Shown piece after piece: positions 1-5,963 of a DNA stretch of 6,137 bases; position 1 is the first letter of the stretch, and each line of letters opens with the position of its first letter. The stretch is from positions 1-6,137 of the forward strand of contig CANNEJ010000103.1 of NCBI GenBank assembly GCA_947503585.1. Reading direction: 5' to 3'. The notes beneath the pieces are model-generated. The model was not told where the DNA came from. It searched no databases and saw only the letters and a program-made list of their open reading frames with translations. The DNA comes from Anaerolineales bacterium. GTDB taxonomy: Bacteria; Chloroflexota; Anaerolineae; Anaerolineales; UBA11657. Made by a program: the position numbers and the translations under genes.

Positions 1-96
1 TCCAAGCTGATTGAAGTGCAGGGCAAGAGCATCATCAAGCGCATCAAGCGCCTGGTGCCCTACCTGCGCAAGTACAAGTACAACCCGCCGGCTTAA
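1..96 (+). CDS. rpmI: Large ribosomal subunit protein bL35, C-terminal part (5' truncated by window edge)
   Basis: Reading from base 1 gives 31 residues, then TAA at 94-96. The fragment has the KRIKRLVPYLRKYK pattern, which is the usual end of bL35: a basic helix followed by a (L/V)LPYL motif. The protein is a small, very basic component of the 50S subunit. The short proline-containing tail after the motif (YNPPA) is a modest extension. Identity rests on this short match plus position: the stop lies 20 nt before rplT, and rpmI-rplT (usually infC-rpmI-rplT) is one of the most conserved bacterial gene pairs. The start, the promoter and any bL20-binding leader lie upstream of the window. No other family fits the combination of sequence and context as well. 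Confidence 0.88.
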   Translation, partial: SKLIEVQGKSIIKRIKRLVPYLRKYKYNPPA

Positions 97-116
97 GCCG
101 CGCCTGGAGAGCCAGC

Positions 117-467
117 ATGACCAGAGTTAAGACCGGGCCCTATCGCCGCCAGCATCACAAGAAGGTGCTCAAGCGCACCGAGGGGCATTTCGGTGCGCGC
201 CACAAGGTGTGGCGGCGCGCCAACGAATCGATGATGCACGCGCTGTGGTACGCCTACCGCGACCGCCGCAACCGCCGCCGTGACTTGCGCCGCCTGTGGA
301 TTGTGCGCATCAACGCCGGCGCGCGCATCAACGGCATGTCTTACAGCCGCCTTGTGGCGGCGCTCGGCAAGGCCAACATTCACCTCAATCGCAAAACACT
401 GGCGGACCTCGCGGTGCGCGACCCGCACGTGTTTTCCGAAGTGGTGCGCGCGGCCAAAGCCGCCTAA
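117..467 (+). CDS. rplT: Large ribosomal subunit protein bL20
   Basis: A complete 116-residue protein, close to the usual 115-120 for bL20. It has the expected basic N-terminal arm (MTRVKTGPYRRQHHKKVLK, residues 1-19), the GHFGAR segment (23-28), the strongly conserved AYRDRRNRRRDLRRLWI block (about 46-62) and the RINAGARINGMSYS segment (about 64-77) leading into the globular C-terminal domain. bL20 binds 23S rRNA early in 50S assembly; in several bacteria it also represses its own operon by binding the mRNA leader, which would lie outside this window. The ATG is supported by GGAG at 106-109 with a 7-nt spacer. It follows rpmI by 20 nt, so the two are co-transcribed, and an intrinsic terminator follows its stop codon. 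Nothing about the gene looks unusual. Confidence 0.98.
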   Translation: MTRVKTGPYRRQHHKKVLKRTEGHFGARHKVWRRANESMMHALWYAYRDRRNRRRDLRRLWIVRINAGARINGMSYSRLVAALGKANIHLNRKTLADLAVRDPHVFSEVVRAAKAA

Positions 468-488
468 GCCGCACCCGGCAGAAAGTTC

Positions 489-520
489 CAGGCCGCCTTC
501 TGCAGGCGGCCTTTTTATTT
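489..520 (+). terminator. Intrinsic terminator of the rpmI-rplT operon
   Basis: The arms AGGCCGCC (490-497) and GGCGGCCT (505-512) form a perfect 8-bp GC-rich stem. A further T498-A504 pair closes a 5-nt loop. The right arm runs into TTTTT (512-516) and then ATTT. The hairpin starts 22 nt after the rplT stop, so it should end ribosomal-protein transcription and separate it from the methyltransferase downstream. Confidence 0.9.
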
Positions 521-612
521 GCGCATGTTAGTCTGCTGCACCTCAATGCCCTTTTCGCCAGCCGCCGGATTTTCGGCAGCGGCTGTGCGCGCCATCGGAG
601 TGCTGCACCAGC

Positions 613-1383
613 ATGATTAGCAGCACAACCAACTCAAAAATCAAACAAGTGCGCGCGCTGCAAACGCAGCGCCGCGCGCGGGAAGCCGAGCACCTATTTG
701 TACTGGAGGGCCAGCGCCTGCTAGAGGAGGTGCTGCGCGCGGGCGTGCCGGCGCAGCTGGTGCTGCATACCGGCCGCCTCAACCCGCCCGGGCGCAGCGT
801 GGTGAACCGCTTGGCGCGCGCCGGCGCAATTGTGGAAGAGGTGTCGGAGCCGGTGATGAATGCCTGCAGTGCCACCGAGCACAACCCCGGCCTGCTGGCC
901 GTGGTGGCGCAGCCGCAGCTAAAGCCGCCGGCAGCTGTGGCACTGGCGCTGGTATTGGATGGCATTGCCGAACCCGGCAACCTTGGCGCACTACTGCGCA
1001 CTGCTGAAGCTGCGGGCGTGCAAGCGGTATGGCTGGCACCCGGCAGTGTGGATGCCTTCAACCCCAAAGTGGTCCGGGCTGCTGCCGGAGCGCACTTGCG
1101 CCTGCCCGTAATCGGCGCCTCGTGGGAACAGATCACCGCGGCGCTGCAGGGCTGCCGCTTGTGGCGCGCAGCAGCCGGCAGCGGGCAGGCTTACAACGCC
1201 GTGGACTGGCGCGGGCGCTGCGGCCTGCTGCTCAGCGGCGAGACACGCGGCTTTGATGCGCGCGGCGTAAAGCTGGCTGCCGGAACGGTGCATGTACCCA
1301 TGGCAAGCGCCGTCGAGTCGTTAAATGTGGCCGTGGCGGCCGGCGTCATTCTGCTGGAAGCAGCGCGCCAGCGCCGGGCGTGA
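613..1383 (+). CDS. SpoU/TrmH-family RNA 2'-O-ribose methyltransferase
   Basis: A 256-residue protein with the full architecture of SPOUT-class RNA methyltransferases, which transfer a methyl group from S-adenosylmethionine to a ribose 2'-OH in rRNA or tRNA. Residues 1-100 form the N-terminal RNA-substrate-binding domain, starting with ISSTTNSKIKQVRAL and FVLEGQRLLEE and ending at NPGLLAVV. The catalytic trefoil-knot domain carries motif 1 (LDGIAEPGNLGALLRTAEA, 115-133, with N123 and R129), motif 2 (LLLSGETRGF, 205-214, with E210) and motif 3 (VPMASAVESLNVAVAAG, 228-244, with S236 and N238). The ATG is right because family similarity begins at residue 2, although GGAG (597-600) lies a long 12 nt upstream. 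Placement after rplT is common for this subfamily (YsgA/TsnR-like), but the modified nucleotide cannot be told from sequence, so I give no symbol. A terminator isolates it from rplT. I see no convincing promoter in 521-612, only a weak GCCGC/GCGGC inverted repeat at 561-583. Confidence 0.93.
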   Translation: MISSTTNSKIKQVRALQTQRRAREAEHLFVLEGQRLLEEVLRAGVPAQLVLHTGRLNPPGRSVVNRLARAGAIVEEVSEPVMNACSATEHNPGLLAVVAQPQLKPPAAVALALVLDGIAEPGNLGALLRTAEAAGVQAVWLAPGSVDAFNPKVVRAAAGAHLRLPVIGASWEQITAALQGCRLWRAAAGSGQAYNAVDWRGRCGLLLSGETRGFDARGVKLAAGTVHVPMASAVESLNVAVAAGVILLEAARQRRA

Positions 1384-1413
1384 ATGGCTCTCGGCCCGCT
1401 AAACCGTTATAAT
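1384..1413 (+). promoter_or_regulatory. Candidate sigma-70-type promoter upstream of secDF
   Basis: A perfect TATAAT lies at 1408-1413. The best -35 with an 18-bp spacer is ATGGCT (1384-1389), only 3 of 6 matches to TTGACA, so the call rests on the -10 box. Start of transcription would be expected near 1420, about 62 nt before the secD ATG. The box is directly after the methyltransferase stop codon and directly before a hairpin (1422-1445). No better promoter is visible between the hairpin and secD. It is inferred from sequence only. Confidence 0.55.
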
Positions 1414-1421
1414 TTGAGCGG

Positions 1422-1449
1422 ACGCCAACCAAGTGCGGTTGGCGTTTTC
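1422..1449 (+). terminator. Terminator-like hairpin between the methyltransferase gene and secD
   Basis: ACGCCAACC (1422-1430) and GGTTGGCGT (1437-1445) form a perfect 9-bp stem with a 6-nt loop (AAGTGC), followed by a short T run (1445-1448) and then C. It lies 38 nt after the methyltransferase stop and is a plausible intrinsic terminator for that gene, with a weak T tract. Because the best promoter for secD is just upstream, RNA from that promoter would carry this hairpin at its extreme 5' end, where it could instead act as a stabilising cap or an attenuator. The sequence does not decide between these roles. Confidence 0.7.
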
Positions 1450-1481
1450 AAATCTCCGGGATTAAACAAAGAATACATGAG

Positions 1482-2867
1482 ATGAAGAACGATCATTTGC
1501 GCTGGATACCGTTTATCGTGCTGGTGTTTGGGCTGGCTCTGTGGATTGCACTGCCCAACACCGGCCTGCATTTTTCGCTGGGCTCGCGCCGCATAGATTG
1601 GGATGTGACTGTGCACGAGGGGCTTGACCTGCAAGGCGGGTTGCAAGTGCTGCTCGAGGCGGACATGCCGGCCGACCGCCCCATCTCCTCTGACAACCTG
1701 CTTGCGGCGCGCACAATTGTAGAGCGACGCGTGAACGGCCTGGGCGTCACAGAGCCATTGGTGCAGGCTCAGGGCCAGCGCCGTATTTCCGTTGAGCTGC
1801 CCGGCATTGAAAAACCAGAGCAAGCCGTGGCGCTGCTGAAGGAGACCGGCCTGTTGGAATTTGTGGACGTGGGCCGCCAGCCGGTGGAGGCTGGCACAAT
1901 CATCCGCACCACCATCAGCACGGGGCTGCCATCCAATGTGGAAGCACTAGCGGCTGAATCCAAAGCCGGCAAACAAGTGAAACAGGAAGACGTCATCTAT
2001 CCCACCATCATGAGTGGCGCGGACTTGGAGAGCGCCAATGTTGCCCGGGACTCCACCACCGGTGAGTACCTAATCAGTTTTAAACTTAACGAGAAGGGCA
2101 CCCAGGTTTTTGGCGACCACACCAGCCAGAATACCGGCGCCTACCTGGCCATTGTGCTGGATGGCGCGGTAATTTCCAGCCCCACAATTCGCGAACCCAT
2201 CACCAGCGGCACCGGGCAGATCAGCGGCCAGTTCACGGCTGACTCGGCCAACCAGCTGGCCCTGCAGTTGCGCTACGGCGCGCTGCCGGTTCCGCTCAAG
2301 GTTATAAACACGCGCACCATTGGCCCCACGCTGGGGCAGGACTCTGTGCGCCTGAGCCAAAACGCCGGGCTAATTGGATTCTGCGCAGTGGCGCTTTTCA
2401 TGGTGCTCTACTATCGGCTGCCGGGCATTGTGGCAGTGGTGGCACTGGCCATGTACAGCGCCATCACGTTTGCGCTCTTCAAGATTATTCCCGTTACGCT
2501 CACGCTGCCCGGCATCGCCGGCTTCGTGCTCTCGGTGGGTGTGGCAGTGGATGCCAACATCCTCATCTTTGAGCGCATGAAGGAAGAGCTGCGCGCCGGC
2601 CGGCGCCTTTCCAAAGCGCTGGACGAGGGCTTTGGACGCGCGTGGCCATCTATTCGCGACTCAAACATTTCATCATTGATCACCTGCGGCATCCTGTATT
2701 GGTTTGGCAGCTCCTTCGGCGCCAGCCTGGTGCAGGGTTTTGCGCTCACGCTGGCACTTGGCATTGGCGTCAGTCTCTTCACCGCGCTGGTGGCCACGCG
2801 CACAATACTCCACACGGTGCTGGACTGGGTCGATGCCGAAAAACGCCCGGGCTGGCTCGGAATTTAA
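1482..2867 (+). CDS. secD: Protein translocase subunit SecD
   Basis: SecD pairs with SecF in the membrane and uses the proton gradient to help pull secreted proteins through and off SecYEG. The 461-residue protein begins with one membrane segment (about 8-25), followed by a large extracytoplasmic region with the signature GLDLQGGLQVLLEAD (47-61), the YLAIVLDG segment (221-228) and RYGALPVPLKV (264-274). After the conserved GPTLGQDSV (281-289) come five membrane segments (about 294-445), including SVGVAVDANILIFERMKEEL (351-370). D357 there corresponds to the membrane aspartate implicated in proton transport in the family. At 461 residues it is much shorter than the roughly 615 of Escherichia coli SecD and typical of the short form in many non-proteobacteria. 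The ATG at 1482 gives the expected short cytoplasmic N-terminus but has only weak Shine-Dalgarno-like sequence. secF follows after 16 nt. Confidence 0.97.
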   Translation: MKNDHLRWIPFIVLVFGLALWIALPNTGLHFSLGSRRIDWDVTVHEGLDLQGGLQVLLEADMPADRPISSDNLLAARTIVERRVNGLGVTEPLVQAQGQRRISVELPGIEKPEQAVALLKETGLLEFVDVGRQPVEAGTIIRTTISTGLPSNVEALAAESKAGKQVKQEDVIYPTIMSGADLESANVARDSTTGEYLISFKLNEKGTQVFGDHTSQNTGAYLAIVLDGAVISSPTIREPITSGTGQISGQFTADSANQLALQLRYGALPVPLKVINTRTIGPTLGQDSVRLSQNAGLIGFCAVALFMVLYYRLPGIVAVVALAMYSAITFALFKIIPVTLTLPGIAGFVLSVGVAVDANILIFERMKEELRAGRRLSKALDEGFGRAWPSIRDSNISSLITCGILYWFGSSFGASLVQGFALTLALGIGVSLFTALVATRTILHTVLDWVDAEKRPGWLGI

Positions 2868-2883
2868 TTTAGGACTCAAAGCA

Positions 2884-3801
2884 ATGAAGATTATCGAAAA
2901 GCGCTACTGGTACTTTTTGTTGTCGCTGTTAGTGATGCTGCCCGGGCTTGTCGGCCTGGCACTTTGGGGGCTGCCCCTGGCCATCGACTTCACGGGGGGC
3001 AGCAAGCTGGAGCTGCGCTTGCCTGCTGCAACCGAACTGTCAGTGGAAGCAGTGCAGAAGCTGCTGGCTGAGAACGGCCTCGAAAACGCGGTCGCGCAGC
3101 TCGCCGAGAACAGCACCGTGATTGTGCGCGCCAAGGCCATGGAAGATGCCACCAAGGGCAAACTGGTTGCGGCGCTTGAGGCGCGCTTTGGCGGCCCGTC
3201 TGAGCTGCTGGCGTTTGAGAGCGTTGGGCCGGTCGTCGGGGCGGAGGTGGCATGGCGCGCTGCGCAGGCGGTGGGCATAGCTGCGCTTGGCATCCTGCTT
3301 TACATCACCTATGCATTTCGGGGCACCGCCCATGCCGTACGCTACGGCGTGTGCGCCATCATTGCAATGCTGCACGATGTGGCGGTGGTGGTGGGTGCGT
3401 CTGCACTGCTGGGGCGCTGGCTGGGCTGGGAGGTGGATGCGCTGTTCCTGACGGCGCTGCTGACGGTGATTGGTTTTTCCGTGCACGACACGATTGTGGT
3501 CTTCGACCGCATTCGCGAAAACCTGGTGGTGCACCGCCGCGCAAGTTACGAGGCGGTAGTAAACCACTCCATGGTGCAGACGCTTGACCGCTCGATAAAC
3601 ACGCAGCTCACTGCCTTGCTGCCACTGCTGGCGCTGGCGCTGTTTGGCGGCTCCACAACATTCCACTTTGTGATCACGCTGCTAATTGGGATCCTGAGCG
3701 GCACCTTCTCTTCGATCTTTAACGCCGCGCCGATTTTGGTTGTGTGGGAGTACCAGGAATGGCGCACGTGGTTTCGGCGGCGCCCTGCGGCCGCGGCCTA
3801 A
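2884..3801 (+). CDS. secF: Protein translocase subunit SecF
   Basis: The membrane partner of SecD, 305 residues. It has an N-terminal membrane segment (about 9-29), IDFTGGSKLEL (34-44), a small extracytoplasmic domain to about 112, the conserved VGPVVGAEV (114-122), then five membrane segments. The signature FSVHDTIVVFDRIREN (198-213) includes D202, a position tied to proton-coupled motion in the family, and DRSINTQLT (235-243) follows. The frame stays open upstream to 2704 inside secD, but ATG 2884 is the start: it is preceded by AGGA (2871-2874, 9-nt spacer), and family similarity begins at its first residues (MKIIEKRYWYF). It is separate from secD, not a fused SecDF, and is surely co-transcribed with it. 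A strong terminator follows. The C-terminus is short and basic (FRRRPAAAA). Confidence 0.97.
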   Translation: MKIIEKRYWYFLLSLLVMLPGLVGLALWGLPLAIDFTGGSKLELRLPAATELSVEAVQKLLAENGLENAVAQLAENSTVIVRAKAMEDATKGKLVAALEARFGGPSELLAFESVGPVVGAEVAWRAAQAVGIAALGILLYITYAFRGTAHAVRYGVCAIIAMLHDVAVVVGASALLGRWLGWEVDALFLTALLTVIGFSVHDTIVVFDRIRENLVVHRRASYEAVVNHSMVQTLDRSINTQLTALLPLLALALFGGSTTFHFVITLLIGILSGTFSSIFNAAPILVVWEYQEWRTWFRRRPAAAA

Positions 3802-3836
3802 TCCGGGCTGGGCAAAGCAACCCGGCACACAAACCC

Positions 3837-3871
3837 AACTCCGCGTTGCAGTCAACGCGGAGTTTTTGTTT
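3837..3871 (+). terminator. Strong intrinsic terminator of the secDF operon
   Basis: ACTCCGCGTTG (3838-3848) and CAACGCGGAGT (3853-3863) form a perfect 11-bp stem, extended by A3837-T3864, with a tight 4-nt loop (CAGT). It is followed by TTTTT (3863-3867) and GTTT. It begins 36 nt after the secF stop and is the clearest terminator in the window, so the glycosyltransferase downstream should depend on its own promoter. Confidence 0.95.
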
Positions 3872-3957
3872 GCGCTGCGGCCGGCGGCGCGTCCGTAAGC
3901 AGCGCACCCGCGCAGTCATAAACGGCAGCATTCCACCTGCCAATCAGCATCAACCAC

Positions 3958-3987
3958 TTCATAAAACAATTGGCGCACTCCTATAAT
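3958..3987 (+). promoter_or_regulatory. Candidate promoter for the glycosyltransferase gene, positioned for a leaderless transcript
   Basis: A perfect TATAAT lies at 3982-3987, with TTCATA (3958-3963, 4 of 6 matches to TTGACA) 18 bp upstream. Six bases (TCCCGC) separate the -10 box from GTG at 3994, the distance at which transcription normally starts. The mRNA would therefore begin at or next to the GTG. This agrees with the absence of a Shine-Dalgarno sequence and with the strong terminator just upstream. The rest of the 3872-3957 stretch shows nothing recognisable. Confidence 0.65.
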
Positions 3988-3993
3988 TCCCGC

Positions 3994-5958
3994 GTGGAGA
4001 AAACCCGCGCCCTGTGGGGCACAACGCTCGTGCTGCTGGCTGCAGCCGCAATGCACCTTTGGCACATCACGTCCGTGCCGGCGGGCCTGCATTACGATGA
4101 GGCCTTCCACGGGGTGCAGGCGCAATCCGTGCTGGGCGGCAACCTGCGCCTGTACTTTACAGAGAATCAGGGCAATGAACCGGCAATTATTTACCTGACG
4201 GCTGTGGCAGTGCGGCTGCTCGGCAGCCACACCTGGAGCGGACGCCTGGCAGCGTCATTGGCCGGGCTGGTCACGATTGCACTGCTGGTGCCGGCCGGCC
4301 GGCGCAGCGCCCCGGACAGCAACACCCGCGCAGCAACCGGGCTGCTTGGCGCGGTTTGCCTTACGGGACTGCAATGGCACTTGAACGTCAGCCGCTTTGG
4401 CTCGCAGCCGGTGTTGGCTGCGCTGGCGGCTGCCGGCACACTGTGGGGCTGGCGCGCCGGAATGCAATCCGGGCGCACGCGCCATTTTGCAGCAGCGGGC
4501 TTGTTCTGTGCGCTGGGGCTCTATAGCTACGGCGCAGCGCGCGTGCTGCCGCTGGCGCTACTGGGCGCTGCCGCTGCGCATGTTGTGCTGCGCGCACACC
4601 CCGCGCGCGCGGCGCGCGGCTTGCTGCGCAGCGCCGCCGTTTGCGCGATTGCTTACGCGCCACTTGCAGTTTGGTTTGGCCTGCATCCGGGCTGGTTCAC
4701 AAACCGCTTGCTGCAGGTGTATGCAGCCCGGTCAGTGCCGGCAAGTTTTGCGCGCATGCTCGGCGGGCTGCTGTGGCGCGGCGATCGCAATTGGGTGTTC
4801 AACCTGCCCGGGCGCCCGGCGCTGGACGGGCTGCAAGTGCTGCTGTTTGCGGCAGCGCTGGGCAGCAGCGTCTGGCAGCTGCTGCCGCGGAAATCCACAG
4901 CGGCGGCGCGGACAAACAGCGCAACGCTGTGGATCTTTCTGCTGTGCGGGCTGCTGCCGGCCGCACTGGCGCCGGATGCGCCGCACTTTGGGCGCGCAGC
5001 GGGGGCGCTGCCCGCACTCGCCTTGCTGCTGGCGCTGGGTGCGCTGGCACTGTGGCGCTGGCTGGCCGCAGCAGCCGGGCCGCGCGTTGCGCTGCTGGTG
5101 CCGGTGATGTGCGTTGCCTCACTGCCCTTCACAGCGCAAAGTTACTTTCAGCAGTGGGGTGCCAACCACAACCTCTACATGGCATTTGGCGCAGGCGACC
5201 TGCAGCTGGCGCAGCGCATCAAGCTCCTGGATGCGGAAGTGTATGTGAGCCCGCAGCCGCAAGACCATCCCACGCTGCGCTATGTGCTGGGCAGCGCCGT
5301 GGCGCGCGTGCATTCTTACAACAGCGCAGCCTGTGATCTTTGGCCGGCGAATGGGGCAGCATTTACTTTTGCAAGCGCGTTAGGCGATGGCGGCGTGGAG
5401 CCGCCTTTCATACGCGGCTTGTTTCCCGGCGGCATGGCAGCCAGCCCCATCATGCGCGGCGACTTTCCATACATAGTTTTTTGGCAGGTGCCGGCAGGCA
5501 GTGCAGCCAGCCTGCCAGAGTGGCAACCGGTTGAAAGACAAATTGGCGACTTCGCGCAGCTGCGCGGCTTTCAAATTGTGCAACCGGTAGCTGCAACGCC
5601 GGTGCTGCAGCCGGGCACAGAGCTGATTGTGGATCTTTACTGGCTGGCGCTGGCGCCGAGTGCGCAACCGGCCACGGTTTTTGTGCACCTGCTGCGCAGT
5701 GATACCAGCCCGCCGCAGCTGCTGGCGGGCACAGACCAGCCGCCATGCCGCAACCATGTACCAACCACGCAGTGGCACGCCGCCGACATGCTGCGCGACC
5801 GCATTGTGCTGCCATTGCCGGCAGTGCTGCCGGCCGGCACTTATGAGTTGAGCGCGGGCATGTACACCTCGGCCAGCGGCGAACGCCTGCCGGTCAGCGG
5901 CGGCGAGTCAGCGCTTTCCACCCGCGCCTTGCGCTTGCAAAACATCACGGTGCCGTAG
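3994..5958 (+). CDS. PMT/ArnT-like GT-C membrane glycosyltransferase with C-terminal beta-rich domain
   Basis: A predicted polytopic glycosyltransferase that would move a sugar from a polyprenyl-phosphate donor to a protein, lipid or glycan on the outer membrane face. Numbered from GTG 3994 (654 residues): a short basic N-terminus, TM1 (about 7-23), then HYDEAF (33-38) with the Asp-Glu pair (D35, E36) typical of the first outer loop in GT-C enzymes, and NEP (61-63). SRFGSQP (133-139) lies near TM5. About ten to twelve membrane segments end near residue 382, including PHFGRAAGALPALALLLALG (330-349). Residues 383-654 are soluble and carry LYWLA, VFVHLLRSD, PTTQW, LPAGTYELSAGMY and GERLPV, a beta-sandwich-like module. 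The frame extends to a TTG at 3970, but that start would overlap the TATAAT box, so GTG is preferred. No sugar-synthesis genes flank it, so donor and acceptor are unknown. Base composition resembles its neighbours. Confidence 0.85.
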   Translation: MEKTRALWGTTLVLLAAAAMHLWHITSVPAGLHYDEAFHGVQAQSVLGGNLRLYFTENQGNEPAIIYLTAVAVRLLGSHTWSGRLAASLAGLVTIALLVPAGRRSAPDSNTRAATGLLGAVCLTGLQWHLNVSRFGSQPVLAALAAAGTLWGWRAGMQSGRTRHFAAAGLFCALGLYSYGAARVLPLALLGAAAAHVVLRAHPARAARGLLRSAAVCAIAYAPLAVWFGLHPGWFTNRLLQVYAARSVPASFARMLGGLLWRGDRNWVFNLPGRPALDGLQVLLFAAALGSSVWQLLPRKSTAAARTNSATLWIFLLCGLLPAALAPDAPHFGRAAGALPALALLLALGALALWRWLAAAAGPRVALLVPVMCVASLPFTAQSYFQQWGANHNLYMAFGAGDLQLAQRIKLLDAEVYVSPQPQDHPTLRYVLGSAVARVHSYNSAACDLWPANGAAFTFASALGDGGVEPPFIRGLFPGGMAASPIMRGDFPYIVFWQVPAGSAASLPEWQPVERQIGDFAQLRGFQIVQPVAATPVLQPGTELIVDLYWLALAPSAQPATVFVHLLRSDTSPPQLLAGTDQPPCRNHVPTTQWHAADMLRDRIVLPLPAVLPAGTYELSAGMYTSASGERLPVSGGESALSTRALRLQNITVP

Positions 5959-5963
5959 GCGCA

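Noticed and set aside
561..583. Inverted repeat GCCGC/GCGGC upstream of the methyltransferase gene
   Set aside because: The arms are only 5 bp with a 13-nt loop and no T tract, too weak to call a terminator or riboswitch.
534..609. Direct repeat TGCTGCACC at 534-542 and 601-609
   Set aside because: Only 9 bp with no further copies or symmetry nearby; compatible with chance.
543..1136. Minus-strand open frame of 197 codons opposite the methyltransferase gene
   Set aside because: Low-complexity Ser/Ala/Arg-rich translation with no domain; the plus strand encodes an intact SpoU enzyme across the same bases.
2704..2883. Upstream extension of secF by 60 codons
   Set aside because: It would overlap secD out of frame and lacks family similarity; ATG 2884 has a good ribosome binding site and matches the usual SecF N-terminus.
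4290..4303. 14-nt perfect palindrome of repeated GGCC/CCGG units (and a similar one at 2593-2606)
   Set aside because: Both lie within conserved coding sequence (VPAGRR and RAGRR) and are expected by chance in GC-rich Arg/Gly/Ala codons; there is no spacing pattern suggesting a protein site.
4601..4620. Alternating CG-rich tract that could adopt Z-DNA
   Set aside because: It encodes an Ala/Arg-rich cytoplasmic loop (PARAARG) and is explained by codon bias; no associated regulatory feature is visible.
4397..5336. Long open frames overlapping the glycosyltransferase in another plus frame (4397-5107 and 4641-5336)
   Set aside because: Their translations are rich in Arg, Cys, Ala and Trp with no recognisable motif, as expected for shadow frames of a GC-rich gene, while the third frame has clear membrane segments and GT-C motifs.
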